Notes: generated by a model not told the origin, from the letters alone. A stretch of DNA of 64,000 bases from Actinoalloteichus hoggarensis (GCF_002234535.1 NZ_CP022521.1:5440001-5504000); one strand, 5' to 3'; shown: positions 17,754 to 26,562, counted from the first letter of the stretch. Translations and numbers: made by a program.

Positions 17754-18743
17754 TCAGGTCAACTGAGTGGCGGGCCCGGGGCGGATGGCAGTCGGAATCA
17801 ACTTGCCGCCGTCCCAGAGCGGCGCTCGTTTGACCACGTCACCGGGTTGAGGGGCATGCACTACCTCGTTGTTGCCCAGGTACAACGCCACGTGGTCGAC
17901 CGCTCGCGGACTGCGTCCGGCCCCCCAGAAGATCAAATCACCTGGCAGCGCCTCGTCAAGAGGCACCGGCATCCCCGCGCCGAGGAACTGGTCCTGAGAT
18001 ACTCGAGGAATCGTGACGCCCGCCGCCTCCCAGGCCCGCAGGGTCAGCCCGGAGCAGTCGAACGTGCCCGGTCCGGTCGCTCCCCAGACGTAGGGCTTGC
18101 CGATCTGGGCCAGGGCGAAGTCGATGGCCAGCGCGGCGCGCTCGTCGGCGGGCGGAAGGTCCCGACAGTCGTCGATGTCGGTGACGCCGCCGAGCTCGGC
18201 GATGAGGAAGACCGCCATCGCCTCCCAGCGGTGGTAGCGGTCGGGGAACGCCGACCGCTCCACGGCCTGGGCCGCGTCGCCCGGCCGCATCTCCTCCCAG
18301 CCGGGCACGGTGAGCAGGACGTCGTAGAACTTGTTGATCTGATAGACCGGGTCCTGGAGCTGTTCCGGCGTCCCCCAGCCCATCGACGGCCGCATCTGGA
18401 AGATGCCGAGCGAGTCCCGGTCGCCGTAGTCCAGGTTGTGCAGATTGGACTCGGTCTTGCCCGCCTGGATGGCGATCTGCCACGCCCGAGGCGACTCGTC
18501 GCGCTCCTTGCCGATGCCGATGATCTGCGCGGTGATGTCCAGCGACTCGTCGTCGAGCGTGGCGGCGTCGCGCTCCCCGAGACCGGCGTCCTCCCCGCCC
18601 CACAGGCCGTGTTGCGGCACGCAGTAGCTGTAGGTGCCCGCGTAGGCGGTCCCGCTGCTCACGACCGTGCTGACGCCGCCGTAGACGAGGAAGGCGACGA
18701 AGCCCGCCGCCGCGAGGAATCCGAAGAGCATCAGTTTGCGCAT
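17754..18743 (-). CDS. membrane-anchored wall hydrolase: transglycosylase-like domain plus NlpC/P60 peptidase (VirB1-like)
   Basis: A 329-residue exported protein. ATG 18743 shares its A with the TGA of the upstream gene (TGATG), fixing the start; the frame continues to 19022 only as antisense-like sequence. An N-terminal membrane segment (residues ~4-27) is followed by a lysozyme-like region whose 'GKTESNLHNLDYGDRDSLGIFQMRPS' supplies a candidate catalytic Glu. The C-terminal NlpC/P60 domain has the nucleophile in 'FDCSGLT' (Cys ~230), the His in 'VDHVALYLG' and a third polar residue in 'VVHAPQPG'. Together they would cut glycan strands and peptide stems of peptidoglycan. In conjugation-type systems such bifunctional enzymes open the wall for the channel, like VirB1 or the Tcp/Tra hydrolases of Gram-positive elements. 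Confidence 0.9.
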   Translation of the reverse strand: MRKLMLFGFLAAAGFVAFLVYGGVSTVVSSGTAYAGTYSYCVPQHGLWGGEDAGLGERDAATLDDESLDITAQIIGIGKERDESPRAWQIAIQAGKTESNLHNLDYGDRDSLGIFQMRPSMGWGTPEQLQDPVYQINKFYDVLLTVPGWEEMRPGDAAQAVERSAFPDRYHRWEAMAVFLIAELGGVTDIDDCRDLPPADERAALAIDFALAQIGKPYVWGATGPGTFDCSGLTLRAWEAAGVTIPRVSQDQFLGAGMPVPLDEALPGDLIFWGAGRSPRAVDHVALYLGNNEVVHAPQPGDVVKRAPLWDGGKLIPTAIRPGPATQLT

Positions 18744-19393
18744 CAGGCACTCACCTGGTCGTAGGCCGACACTCGCCACTCTCCCTCTCGGACGATCAGG
18801 GTCAGCTCCAACGGCTGGGTGTCGGTCGGCAGCAGGACGATCAAGGTCGAGTCGTCGGAATCCGACAGCTCGGGCTCGCCGGTGATCTCGTCGAAGGGGA
18901 TGTTCCTCGGGTCGACGGAACTCATCACGGCCAGCCGCTCCTCCGTCGTGAAGGGGGCCAGCCGGGCCAGCCACTCCTCGGTGTCGGACGTCTCCTCGTG
19001 GCTCAGCCAGGCGGCGCCCCACTCGCGGGCCACGTCGATGCCCTCCTCCTCGGGTGGGAGCGGCAGCCCGGACTCGGTCAACTCGATCGACGGCGGGGCG
19101 GCGTCCTCCCAGGCGGTGGTGGAGGGTGCGGTCGGATCACCGGAGCCGGGACGGGGGTCGCCGAGGTCGGCATCCGTCGCGTCGCCGTCGCCGTCGCCGC
19201 CCTGCGCCGTCGACGTCGGATCGACCGTCGCCCCCGACTCGGCGTCCTGCTGCTCGGGCAGCAGAACGCCCATCCCCGTGACCAGCAGGGCCAGCAGGAC
19301 GACGGCGAAGATCAGGTGTCGGGGCGAGCGCATCGGCCACCCCCAGAGCCTGCGATACACCGCGGCCCTGCCTCGGTTGGTGCGGATCGGCAC
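18743..19393 (-). CDS. single-pass membrane protein with NTF2-like extracytoplasmic domain (VirB8/TcpC-like, tentative)
   Basis: A 216-residue protein starting at GTG 19393 with GAGGAG 5 nt upstream. One membrane segment ('LIFAVVLLALLVTGMGVLL', residues ~27-45) is followed by an Asp/Gly/Pro-rich linker to ~100. A compact domain then begins 'VAREWGAAWLSHEETSDTEEWLARLAPFTTEERLAVM' and ends with paired strands 'DSTLIVLLPTD', 'LELTLIVREGEWRVSAYDQV'. That topology and length match the NTF2-like domains of VirB8 and TcpC in conjugation channels, but sequence identity is not demonstrable by eye. It overlaps the next gene by one base and follows the VirB6-like gene by 86 bp. Confidence 0.7.
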   Translation of the reverse strand: MPIRTNRGRAAVYRRLWGWPMRSPRHLIFAVVLLALLVTGMGVLLPEQQDAESGATVDPTSTAQGGDGDGDATDADLGDPRPGSGDPTAPSTTAWEDAAPPSIELTESGLPLPPEEEGIDVAREWGAAWLSHEETSDTEEWLARLAPFTTEERLAVMSSVDPRNIPFDEITGEPELSDSDDSTLIVLLPTDTQPLELTLIVREGEWRVSAYDQVSA

Positions 19394-19479
19394 GGTCGCT
19401 CCTCACTGACTCGCCGGACGGCGCCGACACACCCGACGGCGCCGACTCATCCCATGACGCCGACTCATCCCACGAGACC

Positions 19480-21480
19480 TCACCGGGCATCGCCGCCTTC
19501 TCGAACCTCCAGACCACGAGACGGCCGGTACACCACGAACACCGGCCTGCCCTGGACGACCTCCATCTCCGCCCGCCGGGGCGACGCGGCGGGGCCGCGG
19601 CCGCCGGGCAGGCCCGGCTCGGCCGCCATCCGCGAGGGCAGCACGACGGCGTCGTCCTCGCGGCGGTCCCATCCGCCGCTGACCGGCGAGGTGTCCACCA
19701 CCCGGCTGGAGCGGGGCGGCATCCCGCCCGCCGTCGCGCGGTCGGCGGCCGAGGCACGCGGCGGGGAGCCGCCTGCACCCGGCGGGAGCGCGGGAGCCCC
19801 GTCGGACCGCGCGGCGGGCAGCGCCTCCGCCGAGGACGAGTCGAGGCTCGCGTGCGCCGCCACGGTGGTCCGGTCCAGCCGCTCGGCGGTGACCGTGGCC
19901 GGGTTCGCCGCCTCCGGCCTGCTGCGCTGCCCACCCCTGGTCGGCGTGGCCGAGTCGTCCGAGTCGGACTCGCGCACCTGGTCCCAGAACTCGTCCTGCG
20001 GGGTGCGCTGCTTCTCGCCGCGCTTGCGGAAGAGTCCCGGCGGTCCCTTGGGCAGGCTGCCGCCGACCGCGCCCGCCGACAGCTCGACCATCTGCCACAT
20101 CCGCCGGAAGGGCTTGACGATCATGAACAGCACGACGGTGATCAGGATGGCCAGCAGCATCTGCGCGAGCAGGGAGAGCCCGCTGGCCGAGTTGAACAGC
20201 CAGGTCAGGATCAGGGTGTGCACGCCGGCCAACGCCGAGACCACGACGACGTTGAGCAGCGCGGCACCCACCGCACGCCCCACGCGCCGCAGCACCTCGT
20301 GCTGGATCATCGCGATCAGGCCGATGATCGGCCCCGCCAGGATCAGCACCCGCAGCAACACCTGGGCCAGCAGGATCGCGGCCTTGGCGAGGAGCTGGAA
20401 CAACGCATAGGCGAAGCCCTGGATCATCGCGAGGAAGCCCGCACCCATCCGGCTGCCGTCGACGCCCTGGAAATAGCCGTAGGAGCTGCCCATCTGATCG
20501 GCGATGGCGTGGAACGCCGCCTGCTTCTCGTCGGGGGCCTCGGCGTCGAGACCCTCCGCGACCTCCTCCTTCGTCCAGGCCTGCGCGCGCACCAGATCGC
20601 GGCCCAGCTCCTCGGCCTGCGGCGCGTCGGTGGCGCCGAACTCGCCACGCAGCCAGTTGTCGTAGACGACCCGTTCGTGCAGCAGTTCGGGCAGCGCGTT
20701 GCGCTCGTCGACGTCGACCTCCTCCAGGAAGCCCGCCTGCACGGCGGAGGTCCCGGTGATGAGGATGTCGTCGAGCAGGTTCGTGTAGATCAACGGCGTC
20801 AGGTAGGTGGCCGCGGCGAGCCAGATCGCCGCCAGCGCCCACATGCCTCGTCTGCTGATCCCGGCGAGATCGCCCCGCCAGATCTGTCGGAACATCAGAA
20901 TGCCCAGGACGACCGCCAGAATGCCGAACAGCGGCGTGTAGACGGTGTCGTAGAGGGCGTTGGTCCCGGTGGTGATCAGCTCGTCCAGCGGCCCCATCAG
21001 GTCGCCGTCGAGCAGCGCGTAGTGCAGCCCGTTGGTGGCGCTGACGAGGTTCTTGCCGATGTTGAACAGCTGGTTGCCCGCCCAGGTGTCGATCAGGGCG
21101 TTCGGGTTGCGGATGCCCTCCGGCCCGCAGCCGAGGTCATAGGTGTGCCACACCAGCCCCGCGTAGCCGACCTCGTCGTAGACGCTGCCCGGCTGACCGG
21201 TGCCCATCGGCGCGGGGTCGAAGGCGCCGACCATGCCCGCGCCGGGTCGCTCGGGGTTCGGCGCCACCCGACACCCGTCGTTCTGCGCGTTGGCGGGTGC
21301 ACCGAGGATGATCTGAGCGCCCAGCACCGCGATCACCACGGTCAGCGCGCGACGACGCGCCCGGCCGACCGGGCGGATCCGACCCGCCTCGGCCCGTCGT
21401 CGGGCGGCACGTCGCCGCAGCGCCCGCAGTCCCGCCACCAGAAGCAGCAGGACCCCGAACAGCAGCAGCGTCGTGATCAT
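19480..21480 (-). CDS. polytopic membrane protein, VirB6/TrbL-like
   Basis: A 666-residue channel-type protein. An N-terminal hydrophobic segment (~1-20) and a second at ~45-64 ending 'GAPANAQ' precede an exported stretch. A classic TrbL/VirB6 pattern follows: membrane segments near 181-200, 213-232, a long hydrophobic block ~343-386, 397-425 and 433-456. The last ~200 residues are charged and Pro/Gly/Ser-rich, probably cytoplasmic. ATG 21480 overlaps the stop of the VirB4-like gene in ATGA. In type IV secretion VirB6 forms the inner-membrane platform through which substrates pass. The assignment rests on topology, length and neighbours. Confidence 0.85.
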   Translation of the reverse strand: MITTLLLFGVLLLLVAGLRALRRRAARRRAEAGRIRPVGRARRRALTVVIAVLGAQIILGAPANAQNDGCRVAPNPERPGAGMVGAFDPAPMGTGQPGSVYDEVGYAGLVWHTYDLGCGPEGIRNPNALIDTWAGNQLFNIGKNLVSATNGLHYALLDGDLMGPLDELITTGTNALYDTVYTPLFGILAVVLGILMFRQIWRGDLAGISRRGMWALAAIWLAAATYLTPLIYTNLLDDILITGTSAVQAGFLEEVDVDERNALPELLHERVVYDNWLRGEFGATDAPQAEELGRDLVRAQAWTKEEVAEGLDAEAPDEKQAAFHAIADQMGSSYGYFQGVDGSRMGAGFLAMIQGFAYALFQLLAKAAILLAQVLLRVLILAGPIIGLIAMIQHEVLRRVGRAVGAALLNVVVVSALAGVHTLILTWLFNSASGLSLLAQMLLAILITVVLFMIVKPFRRMWQMVELSAGAVGGSLPKGPPGLFRKRGEKQRTPQDEFWDQVRESDSDDSATPTRGGQRSRPEAANPATVTAERLDRTTVAAHASLDSSSAEALPAARSDGAPALPPGAGGSPPRASAADRATAGGMPPRSSRVVDTSPVSGGWDRREDDAVVLPSRMAAEPGLPGGRGPAASPRRAEMEVVQGRPVFVVYRPSRGLEVREGGDAR

Positions 21481-24400
21481 GCCGAGTCGTCCCTGCCCGT
21501 GTCACGGCTGCGGTCCGCTCCGCCGCGCGCCATGCCGTTCACGCCGACCTCGTCCAGCTCCCTGGAACCGACCTCCCTGGAACCGACCCGGCCGGGCTCG
21601 ACGTCCCTCGCGTCGATCTCGTGAGGGTCGAGATCGAGGGCGTCGATCTCCCCGACGTCGAGATCGGCGTCCAGGATCGGGTCGAGGGCGACCTCGTCGC
21701 GCCCCTCGGCCCGATCGTGCGGCCGTTCCCTGGGCACACCGCCGCGCACGGCGGGCCGCGCCTCGGCCGACCCGGTGGGCGTGGTGTCCAGCGCCGAACG
21801 CAGGTGCCCCAGATGCGGACCGGAGAAGTCGATGCGGATGCGTTCCACCCCGCCCGCGCCGTCGCCGAAGATGAACTGCCGGGGCGCCATGTCGCGCTCG
21901 GTCGCGTTGCGGTGCCCCGCGGGCCTGCGCCCGAGGCTGGACACGACCTGCTCGTAGCCCGCGCCGACCGGGACCTTGAGCAGCCGCAGCGCGTCCGCCT
22001 GTGCGTCCTCGTCGTCGAGCCTGCCGATGAACACCGAGTCCAGCAGCGACACGAAGCCCTGCATCTTGAGGAAGTCGCCGGGCACCTGACTGGACAGCAG
22101 GACTCGGACGTTCCACTTCCGAGAGTCACGGGCGAACCGGTTCATCAGGACACGGCCGGTGGGCACCTCGGAGAGGAAGAAGGCCTCGTCGATCCAGACG
22201 CCCTTGCGCTCGTCCTTGGGCCGCTCGTAGATGGACCGCTGGGTCAGCCAGGCCGCGAGGTTGAGCAGCTCCACGCCCAGCGACTCGGCATCGGTCCAGT
22301 GCTCCCGCCCGATGCCGTCCTTGGGCATGGTCAGGCCCGCCATCGTGAGCACCGTGAGCCGGTCGTCGCGCTGGTGCGAGTACGGATCGGCGTCGTCCTC
22401 GGGGATGAGCAGCGACATGCGTTCGCGAAGCTCGTCGAGGAAGTCGGCCACGACCACGGCGTGTTCGCGGTGCTCGCTGGCGTCCCGGCGCAGCGCCTCG
22501 AACACGAGTCCGGGATGAGCGTCCGGTCGGCCGCCGACCGTGCGGACCGCCCGCAGCAGGACGATGCGGGTCTGGGCCAGCCGGGAGACCTCGTAAGGCA
22601 GCAGTCCGGTGAGGACGTCCAGCACCAGCCGTCGCCGGGTGGCCGCCGACAGGGCACGCTCACGCCGCCAGGCCCGCTCCGGATCGTCCTCGTCGACGAA
22701 GTGTTCGAGCTGCGGCTCCGCCACCACCCGATACGGGTTGAGAATGCCCGGTTCGGCGTTGAGCAGATTGATCGGCCGCGCGTAGGGCCGCAGCTCCGGC
22801 AGCTCGCACAACGCGGCCAGCGGGCCGGACGGGTCCAGCAGCGTCCAGTTCGCCCCGGCCCGCAGCGTCTTGTAGACGATGCCGCCGCCCAGGAACGACT
22901 TCCCGCCGCCGAGGCCCGCGACCATCGCCGTGAGTCCGGAGGCGTCGCGGACCTCCTGGGCCATCCACGGGTCCCAGGCCACCGGTCGCCGCGTGGCGGT
23001 GCAGGTCTCGCCGAGGAGGATGCCACGCCGGTCGCCGACGTCGGCGGTCGCGGCGGGCACCGAGGACGCCGCCCAGACGACCGAGCCCCGTCGCTGATAG
23101 GCGGCCGAGGCCAGCGGCTCCCCCGGGATGAACTCCCGGGCCAGGCCGTACTGGGCCTCGGGGTGCTCGATGGCGACCTTCGGCTTGTACAGCTCCAGCA
23201 TCTGCTGGGCCAGGCGCAGTGCCTCCCGCTCGGTGGAGCCCGCCACGGCCAGCCGCCACCACGACCGCACGCGGGTCGCGAGCGCGGTGAAGCCGGTGGT
23301 CATCTCATCGTCGATCTCCAGGACCCTGGCGGCCTGTCGGGACAGCGACTGCGGCGGCTCCAGCTCGTGTTCGTCGGTGTAGTGCCGCACCTGGGACCGC
23401 ACCTTGTTCATCTGGCGTTGCAGCTCGCCCGCGACCTCCTCGGGTCTGCGCACGTAGATGCGCGCCGACCACTCCACGGGGGCGGGCAGCCGGTCGGCAC
23501 GCTGCATCCACGGGTCGTCGACCTCGGGAATGCGCAGGCCGTGCATCATGCCGACGGTCAGGACCGCGACGTGCCGGGTCATGCCCGCGTTGGAGCCGGT
23601 GCGGCCACGAACGGTGACCGTCGGGGCGTACGGGTCCTGGTGGAGATCGGCCGCGTCGGTGAAGGAGGCGAGGTCCTCCGGCTCCCAGGTGTCCGACGGC
23701 ACCGCGGGCATGTTGCGCGGCGAGGGCAGCCCGAGCGAACAGGACCGGTGCATCAACCAGGACATCTCGTCGGCGGTGACCGGCCTGCCCTCCAGGCCCG
23801 CCGATCCCATCACCTGATCGAGGTGCTCGATCTCGCTGTCGAGGGCGAGGAGCTCGGCGTCGACGGCCTCGGGGAAGATCCGGCGCAACAGGGGGGCCGC
23901 GCGTTCCACCGCCCGGTCCATCACGTTGCGGGTCTGGACCTGGACGCCGAGATAGACCTCCTTCTCCGCCATCGACCGGCCCATGAGCTGCTGCTGCTCG
24001 CCGACCATGTAGTCGTCGAAGGTCATCGCGCCCTGGGTGTCGGGCAGCCTGCGCACCGCGTTGTGCACGTGCGCCTCGGCCCACATCCGAATCGGATACG
24101 GCCGGGTGGTGGCCCGCAGGTGCAGCCAGCGGCCCTGCAACTCGGCGTACTGGCCTGCGATGGCGTGGATCAGGTCCTGTCGCTGGGCGTCGGAGCGGAA
24201 CGACCAGCGCTGCGGCGCCAGCCGGTACCAGGCGTAGACGTCCTGGCTGGTGCGCAGCAGGTGTCCGTCGATGCTGCGCGCCAGGATCGACGGGGTGTAC
24301 GCGGGGATCGACTGCTCGCCGGGAAGCCTGCGATCACGGCGCTTCTTGGCCGCCTTGCCGCCACGAGGCTCGTTCGCATAGGGCTCGGTGTAACGCCGCG

Positions 24401-24482
24401 ATGCGGCGGAGGCCCGTCCGGACTTGCTGCCTCGGGAGCGTTTCCGGGACTCCGGCTCCCTATCGCCTCGGCGCCCGGACAC
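21477..24482 (-). CDS. VirB4/TraC-like secretion ATPase
   Basis: A 1,001-residue ATPase. GTG 24482 follows an AAGGAGGT site with near-ideal spacing. A basic, disordered N-terminus (~1-50) leads to a VirB4-type N-terminal domain with 'DVYAWYRLAPQRWSF'. The C-terminal ATPase domain has Walker A 'GLGGGKS' (Lys ~528), an 'LLDPSGPL' strand, Walker B 'KGVWIDEAFF' (Asp ~765, Glu ~766) and a sensor-like 'VRVLLSSQVPGDF'. This is the order of VirB4/TraE/ConE ATPases that energise pilus and substrate transport. The last ~110 residues are an Asp/Glu/Arg-rich tail with repeated 'DARDVEPGRVGSREVG'-like units. The gene starts inside the 3' end of the VirB3-like gene and ends in an ATGA overlap with the VirB6-like gene. 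Confidence 0.93.
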   Translation of the reverse strand: MSGRRGDREPESRKRSRGSKSGRASAASRRYTEPYANEPRGGKAAKKRRDRRLPGEQSIPAYTPSILARSIDGHLLRTSQDVYAWYRLAPQRWSFRSDAQRQDLIHAIAGQYAELQGRWLHLRATTRPYPIRMWAEAHVHNAVRRLPDTQGAMTFDDYMVGEQQQLMGRSMAEKEVYLGVQVQTRNVMDRAVERAAPLLRRIFPEAVDAELLALDSEIEHLDQVMGSAGLEGRPVTADEMSWLMHRSCSLGLPSPRNMPAVPSDTWEPEDLASFTDAADLHQDPYAPTVTVRGRTGSNAGMTRHVAVLTVGMMHGLRIPEVDDPWMQRADRLPAPVEWSARIYVRRPEEVAGELQRQMNKVRSQVRHYTDEHELEPPQSLSRQAARVLEIDDEMTTGFTALATRVRSWWRLAVAGSTEREALRLAQQMLELYKPKVAIEHPEAQYGLAREFIPGEPLASAAYQRRGSVVWAASSVPAATADVGDRRGILLGETCTATRRPVAWDPWMAQEVRDASGLTAMVAGLGGGKSFLGGGIVYKTLRAGANWTLLDPSGPLAALCELPELRPYARPINLLNAEPGILNPYRVVAEPQLEHFVDEDDPERAWRRERALSAATRRRLVLDVLTGLLPYEVSRLAQTRIVLLRAVRTVGGRPDAHPGLVFEALRRDASEHREHAVVVADFLDELRERMSLLIPEDDADPYSHQRDDRLTVLTMAGLTMPKDGIGREHWTDAESLGVELLNLAAWLTQRSIYERPKDERKGVWIDEAFFLSEVPTGRVLMNRFARDSRKWNVRVLLSSQVPGDFLKMQGFVSLLDSVFIGRLDDEDAQADALRLLKVPVGAGYEQVVSSLGRRPAGHRNATERDMAPRQFIFGDGAGGVERIRIDFSGPHLGHLRSALDTTPTGSAEARPAVRGGVPRERPHDRAEGRDEVALDPILDADLDVGEIDALDLDPHEIDARDVEPGRVGSREVGSRELDEVGVNGMARGGADRSRDTGRDDSA

Positions 24483-24933
24483 GGCGCACCTCCTTGTTCT
24501 TCTTGCGAGCGGAGCCGCGGGACGGGCCTCGGCCCCCGGGTCGCCTGCCGGATCGGCCGGAGCGCCTCGGGCGAGGTCGCTGGGAATGCACTCGGATGCG
24601 GTCGGCGCTCACGGCGCCGCCTCGGGGCGAGCTGGTCTGTCGTGGCGCGGTCAGCTCGCGCACCCACATGGCCAGCACCGAGGCGAACGGCCGCTCGTGG
24701 CTGATCCGCGAGCAGATGAAGGTGGTGAGGGCGACGGTGATGACGACCGCCCATGCGGTGGAGAAGAAGTCGAAGCCGATGCCCATCTGCCGTTCGATCG
24801 TGAGCACGACGAGCAGCACCAGGACCCCGACGCCCCAGGCGACGTAACGAGCCCGCCACGGGAAGGTCGCCTTGGGCGGGCCCAGCCAGACGGCGTCGAC
24901 CCGATAGACCTCGTCATCGGTGCGGATTCGCAC
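24460..24933 (-). CDS. two-TM membrane protein, VirB3/PrgI-like
   Basis: A 157-residue protein that opens with a short beta-like segment 'MRIRTDDEVYRVDAVWLGPP' and continues with two membrane helices ('YVAWGVGVLVLLVVLTIE' ~30-47 and 'AWAVVITVALTTFICSRI' ~60-77). A conserved-looking 'HERPFASVLAMWVRELTAPR' then leads into a very basic disordered tail (~100-157). This is the usual layout of VirB3/PrgI family proteins, which sit next to VirB4 and anchor it at the membrane. It overlaps the VirB4-like gene by 23 bp and follows the VirB2-like gene after 6 bp. Confidence 0.82.
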   Translation of the reverse strand: MRIRTDDEVYRVDAVWLGPPKATFPWRARYVAWGVGVLVLLVVLTIERQMGIGFDFFSTAWAVVITVALTTFICSRISHERPFASVLAMWVRELTAPRQTSSPRGGAVSADRIRVHSQRPRPRRSGRSGRRPGGRGPSRGSARKKNKEVRRVRAPRR

Positions 24934-24939
24934 GCCCGA

Positions 24940-25206
24940 TCACCCGCCGAACAGGCTGGCGAGCCAGGTGCCGATGTTGATGCCGCCGCCCGTCACGGCC
25001 AACCCGATCACCGCCAGGGCGATGAAGATGCCGCCGACCCGGCGCATCACACCGGCGTTGTCGCCCCGGCCCGCGCCGAGCCAGAGCAGCAGGATCGCCA
25101 CGGTGAGCAGGAGCAGGGGCAGGACGTTGTCGAGCATCCAGTTCTGGATGCCCCCGGTGCCGAGGGCGTCTTCCTGCGCCAGGGTGTACACAGCCGTCGC
25201 GATCAT
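24940..25206 (-). CDS. small two-TM protein, VirB2/TrbC pilin-like
   Basis: An 88-residue hydrophobic protein: a short N-terminus with 'TLAQEDALGTGGIQNWMLDNV', membrane helix 1 'LPLLLLTVAILLLWLGAG', a basic loop 'RGDNAGVMRRVGG' and membrane helix 2 'IFIALAVIGLAVTGGG'. Size, two helices and a central basic loop match VirB2/TrbC-type pilins, though there is no long cleavable signal. ATG 25206 has GGGAG 6 nt upstream and overlaps the preceding small gene by ATGA. It precedes the VirB3-like gene, the canonical VirB2-VirB3-VirB4 order. Confidence 0.8.
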   Translation of the reverse strand: MIATAVYTLAQEDALGTGGIQNWMLDNVLPLLLLTVAILLLWLGAGRGDNAGVMRRVGGIFIALAVIGLAVTGGGINIGTWLASLFGG

Positions 25207-25418
25207 CGCTTACTCCCGAGGATGAGGAGCGTGGTCATCGGGCCGAAGCAGGATGCCACGGCCCCGTGGGGCACCTTCGAGTACAGCATGCCCGGCGGGC
25301 ACGGTGTACTGACAAGGGTGCCAGGTCTCGACGCAAAGACGATCCCTTCGTCCTCGGCTTCGCCTTCTCCGGCGCCACCCATCATCATGGCGAAGTCCGG
25401 GGCCGTGAATAGCCGCAC
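25203..25418 (-). CDS. short hypothetical protein heading the secretion-like operon
   Basis: A 71-residue frame starting at GTG 25418 with GGGAG about 8 nt upstream, ending in an ATGA overlap with the VirB2-like gene. It has a Met/Gly run 'APDFAMMMGGAGEGEAEDEG', two Cys residues and a weakly hydrophobic C-terminus 'PMTTLLILGSKR'. No family is recognised. The ribosome binding site and the coupling to the next gene are the reasons to call it; composition alone would not be enough. It could be a leader peptide that controls translation of the VirB2-like gene. Confidence 0.5.
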   Translation of the reverse strand: MRLFTAPDFAMMMGGAGEGEAEDEGIVFASRPGTLVSTPCPPGMLYSKVPHGAVASCFGPMTTLLILGSKR

Positions 25419-25746
25419 CCTGTTTCTCCCAACTGCCGAGAAGGTTCACCCGCTTGCGCCCAATATGGTTACACAAAGTGATCGCCAGCGTCGGTGAAAA
25501 CCTCTCGTGGCACGTTTCCACACCGTCACCTCACACGACAGGACCGAGAGGTTCGGCGACGCGTCGGAGTGGCCTCGACGATGCGGCTTGTTCACAGCGT
25601 CTCGCTGAACTGCGAGAACGTGATCAGAGACGACAGGGCGGACCCTCTGCTGACGTGGTCGGCGACGACGGGACGACCGCACGATCCCCGTGGACGGCCG
25701 GCCAAGGCTACCGAGAGCGATCTCGCGGGCACCCGCCGGGCCGCGA
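25419..25746. other. intergenic region upstream of the secretion-like operon
   Basis: A 328-bp gap between the 3' end of the DUF2630 gene and the first gene of the operon, so it should hold the operon promoter (reading on the minus strand). The segment about 25440-25510 is distinctly AT-richer than its surroundings and includes TTTGTGTAACCATAT on the minus strand. I cannot fix -10 and -35 boxes. No coding frame here is convincing. Confidence 0.55.
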
Positions 25747-25992
25747 TCACTGTTGGTACCGCTGCACCTCGTCCGCGGGGCGCGGCTCGACGTCGTCGGC
25801 GTCGCCGCCCCTCGCCGCCTGGACCCGCCTGCGACGCAACAGATCCCAACACTGATCGAGCGCGGATTCCACGTGCCGCAGTCGATCGGTCTCGTCCGCG
25901 CCGTCGATCCGACCGGATTCTCGTTCCGCGCGCAATGCGTGTTCCTCGTCGACCAATTCCCTGATTCGCATCAGGATTTCCTCTTCTCGCAT
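25747..25992 (-). CDS. DUF2630 family protein
   Basis: An 81-residue protein matching the DUF2630 pattern from end to end: 'EEEILMRIRELVDEEHALRAE', 'LRHVESALDQCWDLLRRRR' and a C-terminal 'ADDVEPRPADEVQRYQQ'. It is predicted mostly helical and soluble. ATG 25992 has GGGAG with 6-7 nt spacing. These short proteins are widespread in Actinobacteria; their function is not known. The gene stands apart from the secretion-like operon by 328 bp and is probably independent of it. Confidence 0.92.
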   Translation of the reverse strand: MREEEILMRIRELVDEEHALRAERESGRIDGADETDRLRHVESALDQCWDLLRRRRVQAARGGDADDVEPRPADEVQRYQQ

Positions 25993-26562
25993 CCGCTGCT
26001 CCCACGGCTCGTTGTCGGCACGATCTGCGGCACGACTCGATCAGCACTGCAACACCGCACTCCGCCGCCCGCAAGTCGAGGGGCGCCCGCCGTCGAGCAC
26101 ACCACTCGTGGCGCGCCGGAATCGCGGAACCGGGATCGGCAGGGCCCGAGGAACCAGCGTCGATGCACCGGGAGGGGACGATGCCGACGACACCGACGGT
26201 TTTCGCGTAAAACTTTCACGATTCGCGGCGATCATTGCCCGGGAGGCACGATCACGACGTCAGACGGTCGATCCGCTTACCACCTTCGGCGGGCATCGCG
26301 TGGCACCGAGGCGAGTCCGGGCGGAGCCGGCCGCGGCTTCTCCGGGCTCCGCCATGGTGAATCGATCCTGACTCGTGGCGCTTCCGTCACGCCGAGTGTC
26401 GGATTCCCTCCCGGAGATCGCCGAGATCGATCGGGCTGATCGGCCGAATGGGCATTCCGCCGTTCGCACGGGAACACGATCGAGGACGTGCGGTCGTCAG
26501 CGCCGCGGAACGAGCGGGAACGGGCCGGCCGGGCGCGGCAGGCACGAACGGGCGCGGCGAGT
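25993..26562. other. 570-bp region with no recognised gene
   Basis: Lies between the start of the DUF2630 gene and the stop of the histidine-rich gene. The frames across it are Arg-rich and unrecognisable. The stretch about 26200-26240 is AT-richer (on the minus strand GTGAAAGTTTTAC, a near-palindrome) and is the best place for a DUF2630 promoter or operator. Nothing more can be supported. Confidence 0.55.
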
